From: JANNGC01 sp043758205
GTDB lineage: Bacteria > Verrucomicrobiota > Verrucomicrobiia > Limisphaerales > SIBH01
Assembly: GCA_043758205.1 (NCBI GenBank)
Contig: JAYVNY010000194.1
Location: forward strand, 1-36,358
Reading direction: 5' to 3'
Length of the DNA stretch: 36,358 nucleotides
Shown: positions 1-7,689 of the stretch, piece by piece
How the letters are laid out: every line of letters starts with the position of its first letter
Position numbering within the stretch: the first letter of the stretch is position 1
The notes under the pieces: model-generated
Seen by the model: only the letters and a program-made list of their open reading frames with translations
Databases searched by the model: none
What the model was told of the DNA's origin: nothing
Translations under genes and position numbers: made by a program

Positions 1-1572
1 ATCGCGCGAGAAGGCGAGGTCGAGCTTGGTCAGCACGCCGCCTTTGAACATCGTTTCCAATTCGTCGCGGTAGAGAAAATCGGTGCTGCGCTTCTGGTCA
101 CCAAAGAACAGCCAGTTGCGCCCGCGCGCGGCCGTGGCCTGACGCTCTTCGAGGAATGCGCGGAACGGCGCGATGCCGGTGCCGGGACCGACCATGATCA
201 CGGGCACGTCGCCATTCGCCGGCAGTCGGAATCCATGCGCGACCTGGGTGAAGACGGGCACGGCGGTTTCGCCCTCGACGCGATCCGCGAGGAAGGTCGA
301 GCACACGCCTTTGCGCCCGCGCCCGTGCGCGTCGTAGCGCACGATGCCGACGCACAGATGCACTTCGCCGGGATGCGCCTTGGGACTCGACGCGATGGAA
401 TAGAGGCGCGGTGTAAGCTTGCGGAGCAGCGTGACAAACTCCGGCGGCGTGAAGCGCGCCCCCGGGTGCGTGAGGAGAAAATCCATCACCTCGCGCCCAT
501 GAAGGTGCTTCTCGAGAGCAGCCTTATTCGCGGGCGCGAGGAAATTTTTCAGCTCCGCGCTCTGGGCGCGTTCGGCAATCGCTTCGAGTAAGCCGCTCGT
601 CGGCTGGGTGATCCCGTAGTGCCGCAGCAGCGCGTTGCGGAAGGAGGTTTCGGAACCATCCGGCGACTTCACCGCTTCTTCGCCATCGCAACCGAGCGCG
701 GCGAGCACGTCGCTGACCAGCGCGGGACAGTTCGCGGGCATAACGCCGAGCGCATCGCCCGCTTCGTAGCTCAAGCCGGAGCCCTCGAGCGAAATGGCGA
801 AGTGACGCACTTCCTTGCCCGAGCCTTCGCCGGTGAGCGCGCGGTTCACGAGCAGGCGCGCAGGGAAGGGGTTGGTGCGGGAGCGGGGGGAACGAGTAAC
901 CAGTGAATCAGTAATCAGTGCATCATCCGTCGCTGGCCCCACCGGGAGTGACTGAGGACTGATGACTGATTCACTAACTACTTCCCCCATCTTCGGAAGC
1001 ACGGCCGCCATCCATCTCTTCGCGGCCGCTTCGTAATCCAAATCGCAATCCACGCGGGCATGAACCCGCTTCGCGCCCAACTTCTCGAACGCGGCGTCGA
1101 ATTTTTTGCCCGCGCCGCAAAAATCCGAGTAGTTCTTGTCGCCCAGCGCGAGCACGGAGAAGGAAAGTTTCTCCAGCTTCGGCGCGTCCGCCGCTGAAAG
1201 GGCGGTGAGAAGACTGGTCGCATTGTCCGGCGCGTCGCCCTCGCCCCAGGTGCTGGTCACGAAGAGCAGACGCTCCGCATTCGCGAGCATGTCGAGGCCG
1301 CAGGCGTTCGCCTCCAGAACTTTTGCTTCCAATCCTTGCGCGGGAGATTCTTTCGCCAGCTTCTTCGCCAATCCTTCCGCTGAACCCGTCTGGCTGCCGT
1401 AGAGAATTAACACCGGCTTCTTCGCGACCGCCGCCGGAGCCGGGCCGGTCGAAGCGGTGGCCGTGTCGGCGAAGGAAGTCAGGCCCGCAAAATAGCCGTT
1501 CAACCACGCCCGTTGCTGGGCGGTGAAGGGCGCGGTCGTTGGCACATAAGGAACAGCAGTCGTCGAACTCAT
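1..1572 (-). CDS. cysJ: Sulfite reductase flavoprotein alpha subunit-like (CysJ family), cut by window edge
   Basis: Diflavin reductase: electrons from NADPH pass through FAD and FMN, probably to a sulfite reductase hemoprotein in the cytoplasm. Reading leftward from ATG at 1572, 524 codons are visible and the frame is still open at base 1, so the C-terminal NADPH domain is incomplete. Residues about 46-190 are a flavodoxin domain (LILYGSQTGSAEG phosphate loop, TSTWGEGDAPDN, LGDKNYSDFCGAGKKFD). Then come the FAD domain (RLYSIASSP, GVCSTFL) and the start of the NAD domain (VGPGTGIAPFRAFLEER, FFGDQKRSTDFLYRDEL). The linker at residues about 199-226 is encoded by a tandem-repeat element (902-975). 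An in-frame ATG at 1587 is an alternative start; 1572 gives the MSSTTAVPYVPTTAPF beginning, which I recall as typical of verrucomicrobial relatives. No hemoprotein gene is in view, so the electron acceptor is inferred. Confidence 0.9.
   Translation of the reverse strand, partial: MSSTTAVPYVPTTAPFTAQQRAWLNGYFAGLTSFADTATASTGPAPAAVAKKPVLILYGSQTGSAEGLAKKLAKESPAQGLEAKVLEANACGLDMLANAERLLFVTSTWGEGDAPDNATSLLTALSAADAPKLEKLSFSVLALGDKNYSDFCGAGKKFDAAFEKLGAKRVHARVDCDLDYEAAAKRWMAAVLPKMGEVVSESVISPQSLPVGPATDDALITDSLVTRSPRSRTNPFPARLLVNRALTGEGSGKEVRHFAISLEGSGLSYEAGDALGVMPANCPALVSDVLAALGCDGEEAVKSPDGSETSFRNALLRHYGITQPTSGLLEAIAERAQSAELKNFLAPANKAALEKHLHGREVMDFLLTHPGARFTPPEFVTLLRKLTPRLYSIASSPKAHPGEVHLCVGIVRYDAHGRGRKGVCSTFLADRVEGETAVPVFTQVAHGFRLPANGDVPVIMVGPGTGIAPFRAFLEERQATAARGRNWLFFGDQKRSTDFLYRDELETMFKGGVLTKLDLAFSRD
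902..975. repeat. Tandem 7-mer/8-mer inverted repeat inside cysJ
   Basis: The left part has CAGTGAAT, CAGTAAT, CAGTGCAT. The right part has GACTGAG, GACTGAT, GACTGAT (950-970). The outer 18 bases (902-919 and 958-975) are inverted complements with one mismatch. The same words occur intergenically at 29667-29760. The element is read through in frame and encodes the hydrophilic linker between the flavodoxin and FAD domains. Confidence 0.8.
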
Positions 1573-1587
1573 TTCCGTCCGGCTCAT

Positions 1588-1870
1588 TTAGCAACGACGA
1601 TGCCACGCCTTTCGTGCGCTTGATTGGTTCCGAGTGAACGCATCAAAAGGATTCATAGCGGGCGTTTTCCGCGCGAGGAAGGGGCGGTGGCGGGGTCTGG
1701 ATAGGCATGGGCGAGAAGGCACCGCAGATCGGATGAACAAAGTGGCGCGTTCAGTTCTGTGCGGGCTGGGCAAACTTGAACAACGGAGGCGTGGGACAAT
1801 TGCTCCTGGCCAAAATGCTCTCGGCATCACTCACCGGCGAGCCGTCAATGCGTCGCCGAGACCGGAAACA
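1588..1870. other. Intergenic stretch with no recognised feature
   Basis: This is 283 bases between the cysJ start and the end of the upstream minus-strand gene. Short open frames here show no recognisable protein and no convincing start context. I see no strong hairpin and no member of the repeat families found elsewhere in the window. It presumably holds the cysJ promoter, but no good -35/-10 pair stands out. Confidence 0.4.
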
Positions 1871-2686
1871 TCACATCAACGCCTTGAGATGCTTCCGAAG
1901 CAAACCGTTGTTCACGACCAGCCGGTAGGCGTGATTTTCCCCCGGCAGCGCCTGATGAAAAAATTCTCCGCCCGCGCATTCCACGATCAAACCGCCCGCC
2001 GCGATGTCCCAGAGACGCACGCCGTATTCGAGATACGCGTCGTGCCGTCCGCTCGCGACGTACACGAGCGAGAGCGCCGCCGCGCCCATCATGCGAATCT
2101 TGCGCACGCGATGAATGAGGCGGTTCAGCACCGGAAGCAGTTCCGTCATCGCGTCCTGACGTTTCGAGAAGCCCATCGCCACGATGGATTCACCGAGCGT
2201 CGCGCGCTCGCTCACGGAAATGACCTTGCCGTTCACGAACGCCTTGCCGCCCTGCGTCGCCGTCCACAGTTCGTCGGTGAATGGATCGTACACGACGCCG
2301 ATTAGCGTGGCGTAGCCATCGGGCGTGAGGGAATGGCGGCGATGAACCTTGGCGGATTTCTCCTGTAGCGCGATGGACACGCACGCATGCGGAATGCCGT
2401 AGGCGTAGTTCACCGTGCCATCAATCGGATCAAGCACCCAGCGCAGCGGCGTGGTGGCGTCGCCGCTGTTGCCCTCCTCGCCGAGCACGGAAATTTTCGG
2501 GAATGCGGCGGCAAGTTTTTTCTCGATGAGCTGCTGGCACTTCACATCCAGCTCCAGCTTGATGTCGAACTGCGCGATCTCGTTGGTCTTTTTGGGGAGA
2601 TGAAAATTCTGCTGCATCAACGCGCCGGCGGCTCGGGCGGATTTCACGGCCACGTCGAGAGCACGTTTGAGTTCGGGTGGCTTCAT
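1871..2686 (-). CDS. Inositol monophosphatase family protein (SuhB-like)
   Basis: Mg2+-dependent sugar- or inositol-phosphate phosphatase fold, cytoplasmic, 271 residues, close to the family's usual length. The metal site is visible: GEEGN at 69-73, WVLDPIDGT at 83-91 (the DPxDGT core), and WDIAAGGLIVECAGG at 226-240. Substrate could be inositol-1-phosphate, histidinol phosphate or 3'-phosphoadenosine nucleotides; sequence alone does not decide. Residues about 110-126 (SAKVHRRHSLTPDGYA) look like an extra loop before the GVVYDP strand compared with standard members. The ATG at 2686 lies 8 bases after a TACGCT box, so the transcript may be leaderless. Separated from cysJ by 298 bases on the same strand; co-transcription is uncertain. 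Confidence 0.88.
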   Translation of the reverse strand: MKPPELKRALDVAVKSARAAGALMQQNFHLPKKTNEIAQFDIKLELDVKCQQLIEKKLAAAFPKISVLGEEGNSGDATTPLRWVLDPIDGTVNYAYGIPHACVSIALQEKSAKVHRRHSLTPDGYATLIGVVYDPFTDELWTATQGGKAFVNGKVISVSERATLGESIVAMGFSKRQDAMTELLPVLNRLIHRVRKIRMMGAAALSLVYVASGRHDAYLEYGVRLWDIAAGGLIVECAGGEFFHQALPGENHAYRLVVNNGLLRKHLKALM

Positions 2687-2694
2687 GCGGCGCG

Positions 2695-2723
2695 AGCGTA
2701 GAGAGCAGGACGATGATTGGCAA
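2695..2723 (-). promoter_or_regulatory. Probable promoter of the SuhB-like gene
   Basis: On the minus strand TTGCCA (2718-2723) is followed after 17 bases by TACGCT (2695-2700), and the ATG at 2686 begins 8 bases later. The -35 matches the sigma-70 consensus at 5 of 6 bases; the -10 keeps TA and the final T. A start point 6-7 bases after the -10 would leave a leader of only one or two bases. Confidence 0.5.
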
Positions 2724-2736
2724 CGGGCAGTTCCAC

Positions 2737-2844
2737 GGAGCGCGGGCTTTCCAGCCCGCAGCTACGTTCCAAGTAGAACCGCTTCGACCCTCGCGTCTTC
2801 ATTCCGGCGTCCCACGCTGCTGCGGGCTGGAAAGCCCGCGCTCC
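2737..2844. repeat. 108-bp inverted-repeat element (GCGCGGGCTTTCCAGCCCGC arms)
   Basis: Terminal arms of about 26 bases (GGAGCGCGGGCTTTCCAGCC and its complement) are near-perfect inverted copies, and each arm is itself a hairpin. The interior of about 56 bases shares little with other copies in the window. The element lies between the divergent SuhB-like and LuxE-like genes. There is no coding capacity, so it is REP- or MITE-like. Confidence 0.85.
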
Positions 2845-2945
2845 AACCGGACTGGATGCGCCCGGTTGCAAAGTCTGCGCGCCTCCCGCACAGTCCGCGC
2901 GTCCGGCTGTCGCGGAAAACCAGCCGGAGCTTGAAACAAAACCGC

Positions 2946-4151
2946 ATGACACACGAACCGACCTTCGCCGATTACGCCGCGCGCTTGCGTGCGTTCAGCG
3001 CTTCCGGCTGCCCGCAGCCAGATGCCGCGTTCAACCAACTGGCCCTCGCACTGTTCCAACTTCAGTTCGCGCACAACACGGCTTACCGGCGGCTCTGTGA
3101 ATTTCGCGGCGTGAAAAGCGCGGCGGACATTTTGCGCTGGGAGGAAATCCCCGCCGTGCCGACCAGCGCATTCAAAGAACTCGAACTCACCAGCCTCGCG
3201 CCGGACGAGCACACGGCGTGCTTCTTCTCCAGCGGCACCACCAAGCAGCGACGCAGCCGGCATTTTCATTCTGCTGAGTCGCTCGCGCTTTACGAAGCTT
3301 CGCTGCTGCCGTGGTTCGAGTGCCACTTACTCGCGGATGTGAACGACCTCGTGGAGGAACAACTCCTCGGCCCGCTCGACAAGCTGCCGATGCTCGCGCT
3401 CACGCCGCCGCCCGCCGCCGCGCCCAATTCCTCGCTCGTTCACATGTTCGACAACGTGCGCCGCGAGTTCGGCGCACGCGATTCGCTTTTCGCCGGACGA
3501 CTCGACGCTGGCGGCGCATGGACGCTCGATCTCGACACCGCGCTCTTCGCCATCCGCAAATCCGTGTGCGCGAATCGTCCGCTGATGCTGCTTGGCACCG
3601 CGTTTAACTTCGTTCACCTGCTTGATGACTTTGCCGCGAACAACAGGCGCTACCAACTCGCACGCGGCTCGCGCGTGTTGGAAACCGGCGGCTACAAAGG
3701 CCAGTCGCGCGAAGTGCCGAAGGCCGAACTCCACGCCCTCCTCACCAATCACCTCGGCATCGCGCCGGAAAACATCGTGACCGAATACGGCATGAGCGAA
3801 CTCAGTTCGCAGGCTTACGACAGAGTGGCAGGGGGCCAAAGTCCAAGGTCCGAAGTCCAAAGTCAGCCGCCTCACTCACCCACCCACCCACTCACCCACT
3901 CACCTGCCTTCCACTTCCCTCCGTGGGCGCGCGCGCAAGTCATCTCACCCGAGACCGGATGCGAAGTCGCCGAGGGCGAAACCGGGTTGCTTCGCCTTTT
4001 CGATCTGGCGAATGTCCGCAGCGTGCTCGCGATTCAGACGGAAGACTTGGCCGTGCGCCGTGGCGACGGCTTCGGGTTAATCGGTCGCGCCACGCAAGCC
4101 GAGGCGCGCGGTTGTTCGTTGATGAGTTTGAACGAGGGACGAACAGCATGA
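2946..4151 (+). CDS. LuxE-like acyl-protein synthetase
   Basis: Member of the LuxE acyl-protein synthetase family (PF04443), 401 residues from ATG 2946. The frame is open further upstream, but that part crosses a repeat element and is not protein-like. Known family role: ATP-dependent activation of a fatty acid as acyl-AMP and transfer to a partner cysteine, classically LuxC. Visible signatures are CFFSSGTTKQ at 92-101, the adenylate-forming-type loop; LETGGYKGQSREV around 244; and TEYGMSELSSQAYD at 279-292. The C-terminal part (LLRLFDLANVRSVLAIQTEDLAV) also fits. Residues about 294-326 (GGQSPRSEVQSQ, then Pro/His/Ser/Thr-rich) come from a tandem repeat inserted in frame just after the active-site loop. 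A LuxC homologue two genes downstream supports a joint acyl-reductase. Which acid is used is unknown. Confidence 0.85.
   Translation: MTHEPTFADYAARLRAFSASGCPQPDAAFNQLALALFQLQFAHNTAYRRLCEFRGVKSAADILRWEEIPAVPTSAFKELELTSLAPDEHTACFFSSGTTKQRRSRHFHSAESLALYEASLLPWFECHLLADVNDLVEEQLLGPLDKLPMLALTPPPAAAPNSSLVHMFDNVRREFGARDSLFAGRLDAGGAWTLDLDTALFAIRKSVCANRPLMLLGTAFNFVHLLDDFAANNRRYQLARGSRVLETGGYKGQSREVPKAELHALLTNHLGIAPENIVTEYGMSELSSQAYDRVAGGQSPRSEVQSQPPHSPTHPLTHSPAFHFPPWARAQVISPETGCEVAEGETGLLRLFDLANVRSVLAIQTEDLAVRRGDGFGLIGRATQAEARGCSLMSLNEGRTA
3836..3917 (+). repeat. Heptamer and CTCA/CCCA tandem repeats inside the luxE-like gene
   Basis: Four consecutive 7-mers (CCAAAGT, CCAAGGT, CCGAAGT, CCAAAGT) occupy 3836-3863. 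They are followed by CTCA/CCCA tetramers (about 3872-3903). The region is translated in frame as a low-complexity Ser/Pro/His segment. Similar 7-mer units occur intergenically at 7111-7145. Confidence 0.85.
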
Positions 4152-4186
4152 GAATAACAGAGCGGCAGACCACCATCACGCGTCCT

Positions 4187-4288
4187 AAAACGGCGCTAAA
4201 GCGACCGCACTCCAAACGCTGGCGCGCAGCATCAGACGCCTCGAACTTCGCGGAGCGTTTGGAGTGCGGTCGCTTCAGCGCCGCTTTT
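4187..4288. repeat. Long inverted repeat between luxE-like and MFS genes
   Basis: Arms of about 33 bases (4187-4219 and 4255-4288) read GCGACCGCACTCCAAACGC and its complement. They are nearly perfect, with one substitution and one extra base. The loop is 35 bases. RNA across this 172-base gap would fold into a very stable hairpin within a presumed operon, with no U-run that would make it an ordinary terminator. Confidence 0.85.
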
Positions 4289-4323
4289 CCCAAACGCCCG
4301 GCCAAACCTGCGCGCAACAAGAC

Positions 4324-5634
4324 ATGACCGGAACACTCTCCCACCACTCCCGCACGCTGGCGTTGACCACGGTCTTGCACGCGTTCACGCACATCTACCA
4401 GATGGCGCTCATCCCGCTCTACCTGCCGATGCAGGCGTTCTATCGGCGCGATTCGGTGGAGGACGCGACGCTGCTCGTGACTGTAATGCTCGTCGCGTAT
4501 TTTCTGCCGAGCTACGCGATGGGCGTGATGGCGGATCGGTTCAGCCGGAAGAAACTTCTGACTGTCGGCCTGCTGATCAACTCGCTGGGCTTCATGGGAC
4601 TGGCCTTCGCGCCCACTTATCCGCTGGCGCTGGCGTGTGTGATCGTCGCGGGCTTGGGCGGAAGTTTTTTTCATCCGGCAGCCACCGCGCTGGTGGCGCA
4701 ATTGTATCCGGGGACCACGGGACGCGCGCTCGGCACGCTCGGCATCGGCGCGAGCGTGGGATTTTGCCTCGGGCCGCTTTACGCCGGTTGGCGTGCGCAA
4801 ATGACGGGCGACTGGCGATGGCCGGTGGCGGAACTGGGGGTTTTTGGACTCATCATGGCGGCACTATTCGCGTGGCTGGCGGAGGAACACGCGGCGCGCG
4901 GACACTCCTGTGCGCCGCCCGCCACGAACGGCGGCGCGCAGCAGAATAACCCTGACACTTCCTCACCGAGCGGCTCGCTGCGGACAGGAAAGTCCGCGCG
5001 CCAAACGGAACCCATGTTCCCCACACCCGCGCTGTGGCTGATGTTCCTCGCGGCGGCGTTCTTGTTTCTCCTGCGCGATTTCACGGGCAGCAGCATGAGC
5101 ACCATCGGCTCGTTGTTTCTGCAAAAGGCGCGCGGCTTCGACGTAGGGCGAACCGGACTGACCATCAGCGTGTTGTTTGTGGCTTCGGCGATCAGCAATC
5201 CGCTCTTCGGCCACTTCAGCGACTGCGCGCGGCTGCGCTGGGCGGCAGTGCTCATCGTTATCTCGGCGGGATTCGTCGCGGCCTTTCCGCATGTGCCGGT
5301 GGCGTGGGTGGTGCCGGTGCTGCTGGTCTATGGATTCTTTTTCCTCGCGAGCTATCCCATCGTGGAAGCGGCCTTGATGGAGTCGGTGCCGAACGCGGTG
5401 CGCGGGCGCGTGTTCGGATTGTTCATCACCATCGGCGGGCTGCTGGGCAATCTCTCGCACTTCATCGTGGGCAAATGGGTCGAAAGCTTCGGCGCGCGCA
5501 AAACCGAAATGTCCGCGTACTATCCGCTCTACGGCTGGCTCGCGGTGTTTCTGTTGTTGTCGCTGCTGGGGCTGCCGTGCCTGCGTGCGTTGCGAAATCG
5601 TGAACAAGCTTTCAAGGAAGGAAAGGTCCGATGA
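4324..5634 (+). CDS. MFS transporter, fosmidomycin-resistance (Fsr)-like
   Basis: Twelve-helix major facilitator superfamily protein of the inner membrane, 436 residues from ATG 4324. An upstream in-frame start would lie in the inverted repeat and is unlikely. Seen: a first hydrophobic block with LHAFTHIYQMALIPLYLP, the MFS loop motif GVMADRFSRKKLL after helix 2, GGSFFHPAATALVAQ in helix 4-5 (typical of Fsr relatives), and GLFITIGGLLGNLSH late in the protein. The central cytoplasmic loop (residues about 190-227) is encoded almost wholly by a 110-bp repeat element, yet both six-helix halves stay in frame. Lying between LuxE- and LuxC-like genes, it may export a product or relative of the fatty aldehyde pathway. 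This is inference; Fsr relatives are usually drug/H+ antiporters. Confidence 0.87.
   Translation: MTGTLSHHSRTLALTTVLHAFTHIYQMALIPLYLPMQAFYRRDSVEDATLLVTVMLVAYFLPSYAMGVMADRFSRKKLLTVGLLINSLGFMGLAFAPTYPLALACVIVAGLGGSFFHPAATALVAQLYPGTTGRALGTLGIGASVGFCLGPLYAGWRAQMTGDWRWPVAELGVFGLIMAALFAWLAEEHAARGHSCAPPATNGGAQQNNPDTSSPSGSLRTGKSARQTEPMFPTPALWLMFLAAAFLFLLRDFTGSSMSTIGSLFLQKARGFDVGRTGLTISVLFVASAISNPLFGHFSDCARLRWAAVLIVISAGFVAAFPHVPVAWVVPVLLVYGFFFLASYPIVEAALMESVPNAVRGRVFGLFITIGGLLGNLSHFIVGKWVESFGARKTEMSAYYPLYGWLAVFLLLSLLGLPCLRALRNREQAFKEGKVR
4893..5002 (+). mobile_element. 110-bp inverted-repeat element inserted in frame in the MFS gene
   Basis: The ends are GGCGCGCGGACACTCCTGT and ACAGGAAAGTCCGCGCGCC, inverted copies with three mismatches in 22 bases. 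The interior aligns without gaps to the reverse complement of the intergenic copy at 30932-31041; by hand about 48 of 65 interior positions match. The MFS frame reads through it, giving the peptide LRTGKSARQ near the right arm. No transposase is encoded, so any movement would need one supplied from elsewhere. Confidence 0.85.
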
Positions 5635-5638
5635 ACAA

Positions 5639-5712
5639 ATGCCTCACGCAAAGGACGCAAAGTTCGCAAAGGGAAAAGCACTTCTTTCCTTTGCGTCCCT
5701 TGCGTGAGGCAT
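5639..5712. repeat. 9-mer tandem/inverted repeat between MFS and luxC-like genes
   Basis: CGCAAAGGA, CGCAAAGTT, CGCAAAGGG (5647-5673) are three tandem 9-mers. The outer 24 bases (5639-5662 and 5689-5712) are inverted complements with one mismatch (ATGCCTCACGCAAAGG and partner). The element fills most of the 91-base gap. Confidence 0.85.
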
Positions 5713-5725
5713 CACATACCGCGCC

Positions 5726-7078
5726 ATGAACTTGCCCAATTATTTCATCGCTGATCTGCCGCCTGAACACGCCATCACGCCCACTCTGGTGACCGAGGCG
5801 TGCCAGACGTTGAAGCGCAATCGCGAGCAATATCTCGCGGCGCGCTCGACGAACAGCATCGTGGGCGTGCTCGCGGCCACGGCGCAAAGCTGGCTGGAGC
5901 CGGAAAATCCCTTCCGCAAACTCGCGCTCGAACGCGCCGGGGCCGAAACCGGATTCAACACGACGACCCTCGCGCGCGGACTCGACGCGTTCTTCCAAAC
6001 CTTCACCACAGAAAATCTCAATGCGCTGCTCGCGCAAGACCTCGGGCATGTCGAACGGTTGGACCGTTTCAGCACCGACCGCGCGAGCCACACGGCGGCG
6101 CTGGCGCGCGGGCCGGAACTGCTGGTCCACATCACGGCGGGGAACATTCCGAATCCCGCCCTCTTCAGCATCGTGCTGGGGTTCCTCACGCGCTCGGCGC
6201 AGATGGTCAAGTGCGCGCGCGGCACGTCGCTGCTGCCGCGCCTGTTCGCGCATTCCATTTACGAAGTAGAACCGAAGATGGCGTCGTGCCTGGAAATCGC
6301 CGAGTGGCCCGGTGGGACCGACCCGCTGGAACAGGCGCTCTTCGCCGAGGCTGACTGCGTGACCTGCACTGGCTCGGATGAAACGCTCGCCATCGTACAA
6401 AAAAAACTGCCGCCGCGCGTGCGGTTTCTCGGCTACGGCCATCGCGTGAGCTTCGGCTACGTGACGGGTGATGCGCTGACGCGCTTCGAATTGCCGAAGA
6501 CGGTGTGGCGCGCCGTAGCCGACGTGGTGGCGTGGAATCAACTCGGCTGCCTCTCGCCGCATTTGTTTTACGTGGAGCACGGCGGCGCGGCGGGCGCGGA
6601 GAAGTTTGCCGAACTGCTCGCGGAAGAACTGGCGAAGCAGGAATCCGTCGAACCGCGCGGCCCGCTGGCTACCGAAGCCGCCGCCGTCATCGCGTCGCGC
6701 CGCAGCTTCTATGAAATGCGCGCCGCCGCCACCAACGACACCAAGCTCTGGCGCAGCGATAGCTCCACTGCATGGACCGTGGTCTATGAAGCTGATCCAC
6801 AGTTTCAACTCTCGTGCCTGAACCGCTTCATCTACGTGAAGCCCGTCGCGGACGCCGTCGAAGCCATGCGCCACGCCGAGAGCGTGCGCGGAAAAGTTTC
6901 CACCGTCGGCCTCGGCGCAACCGGCGACCGGGCGCGTGAATTGGCGACGCAGTTCGCCCGCTGGGGCGTCACGCGCCTCTGCCCGCTCGGCGCCATGCAA
7001 CACCCGCCGCTCACCTGGCGGCACGACGGACGTCCCGCGCTCGGCGACCTGGTGACGTGGACGGATTGGGAGGGGTGA
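5726..7078 (+). CDS. LuxC-like NADPH-dependent acyl reductase
   Basis: Member of the LuxC acyl-CoA reductase family (PF05893), related to aldehyde dehydrogenases, 450 residues; bacterial LuxC is about 480. Known role: its active-site cysteine takes the acyl group from LuxE or acyl-CoA and reduces it with NADPH to a fatty aldehyde. Seen: HITAGNIPNPALFSIVLG at 135-152, CTGSDETLAIVQKKLP from 214, and VAWNQLGCLSPHLFYVE with Cys275 as the probable nucleophile, matching the position of the acylated cysteine of known LuxC proteins (about 286). Start ATG 5726 follows the repeat element and gives a natural N-terminus. No luxA or luxB is nearby, so light production is not indicated. The SDR two genes on could reduce the aldehyde further. 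Confidence 0.88.
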   Translation: MNLPNYFIADLPPEHAITPTLVTEACQTLKRNREQYLAARSTNSIVGVLAATAQSWLEPENPFRKLALERAGAETGFNTTTLARGLDAFFQTFTTENLNALLAQDLGHVERLDRFSTDRASHTAALARGPELLVHITAGNIPNPALFSIVLGFLTRSAQMVKCARGTSLLPRLFAHSIYEVEPKMASCLEIAEWPGGTDPLEQALFAEADCVTCTGSDETLAIVQKKLPPRVRFLGYGHRVSFGYVTGDALTRFELPKTVWRAVADVVAWNQLGCLSPHLFYVEHGGAAGAEKFAELLAEELAKQESVEPRGPLATEAAAVIASRRSFYEMRAAATNDTKLWRSDSSTAWTVVYEADPQFQLSCLNRFIYVKPVADAVEAMRHAESVRGKVSTVGLGATGDRARELATQFARWGVTRLCPLGAMQHPPLTWRHDGRPALGDLVTWTDWEG

Positions 7079-7110
7079 ATGACGAATTCACGAATGACGA
7101 AGGGCGGAAA

Positions 7111-7145
7111 CTTTGAACCTTGAACCTCGAACTTTGAACTTTGAA
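7111..7145 (+). repeat. Five tandem heptamers (CTTTGAA type) downstream of luxC-like gene
   Basis: CTTTGAA, CCTTGAA, CCTCGAA, CTTTGAA, CTTTGAA run without interruption. Just before them GAATGACGAATTCACGAATGACGAA (split here: GAATGACGAATTC and ACGAATGACGAA) resembles units inside hemW. Noncoding, in the 168-base gap before queD. Confidence 0.85.
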
Positions 7146-7217
7146 CCAAGCCCCGCCCGGCGAGACGCCGGGGGCACGCGCCCCAGAACCCAGACGACAG
7201 ACCCCATCCCCTTTTTT

Positions 7218-7245
7218 TCACGCACCACGCCTCACGCATCACTCC
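7218..7245 (+). repeat. Four tandem heptamers (TCACGCA type) just before queD
   Basis: TCACGCA, CCACGCC, TCACGCA, TCACTCC end one base before the queD start codon. The same words in reverse complement occur inside mutL at 26027-26054. They occupy the position where a ribosome-binding site would lie, and no Shine-Dalgarno sequence is visible. Confidence 0.8.
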
Positions 7246-7246
7246 T

Positions 7247-7609
7247 ATGAACATAGAACTCCGGAAAACCTTTCAGTTCGAGGCCGCGCACAAGCTGCCG
7301 AACGTACCCGCCGAGCACAAATGCGCACGGCTCCACGGTCATAGCTTCCGCGTCGAGGTCGTCGTGGCCGGCGAATGCGATCCGCACATGGGCTGGCTCA
7401 TGGACTACTCGGAAATCTCCGAAGCCTTCAAGCCGTTGCTCGACCGGCTGGATCACTATTACCTGAACGACATCCCCGGACTGGAAAACGCCACGAGCGA
7501 AATGCTGGCCAGGTGGATCTGGGACCGTCTGAAGCCGCAACTGCCGCTGCTCGCGGAAATCGCCGTGGCCGAAACATGCCTGTCGCGCTGCGTGTACCGC
7601 GGCGGTTGA
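7247..7609 (+). CDS. queD: 6-carboxytetrahydropterin synthase (QueD/PTPS family)
   Basis: Zinc enzyme of about 120 residues that converts 7,8-dihydroneopterin triphosphate to 6-carboxy-5,6,7,8-tetrahydropterin in queuosine (7-deazaguanine) synthesis. The zinc ligands are H15 (FEAAHKL) and H30/H32 (LHGHSF). The catalytic cysteine is C26 in the CARLHGH arrangement, the QueD spacing. LDH at 68-70 gives the catalytic Asp/His pair, NATSE at 81-85 the pterin pocket, and AVAET at 106-110 the binding glutamate. The other queuosine genes (queC, queE, queF) are not in the window. Its place between LuxC-like and SDR genes may be chance or may mean the group needs a pterin; sequence does not decide. Confidence 0.92.
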   Translation: MNIELRKTFQFEAAHKLPNVPAEHKCARLHGHSFRVEVVVAGECDPHMGWLMDYSEISEAFKPLLDRLDHYYLNDIPGLENATSEMLARWIWDRLKPQLPLLAEIAVAETCLSRCVYRGG

Positions 7610-7623
7610 AGCAAGAATGAGGA

Positions 7624-7689
7624 ACCACGGAAGACACGGAAGACACGGAATGAGGCGAAGGAAGTTTTTCATTCCGTGTCTTCCGTGGT
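7624..7689. repeat. 9-mer tandem/inverted repeat upstream of the SDR gene
   Basis: CACGGAAGA, CACGGAAGA, CACGGAATG (7626-7652) are tandem 9-mers. CATTCCGTGTCTTCCGTGGT (7670-7689) is their inverted partner. The element lies between queD and the SDR gene. An open frame runs through its right arm into the SDR, but that extension is not family-like. Confidence 0.85.

Noticed and set aside
2667..2945. An N-terminal extension of the LuxE-like protein
   Set aside because: The open stretch is encoded by the 108-bp inverted-repeat element, overlaps the divergent gene's start, and has no family similarity.
3310..3330. A tRNA-like GGTTCGA word
   Set aside because: It lies inside the luxE-like coding sequence and no cloverleaf can be built around it. 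I found no tRNA or rRNA gene in the window.
4187..4288. An ordinary intrinsic terminator after the luxE-like gene
   Set aside because: The hairpin is strong but the stems are over 30 bp, the loop is 35 bases and no U-run follows in either direction.
5612..7024. A 470-codon minus-strand frame opposite the luxC-like gene
   Set aside because: Low-complexity Arg/Ala/Gly-rich sequence with no family features; a shadow of LuxC.
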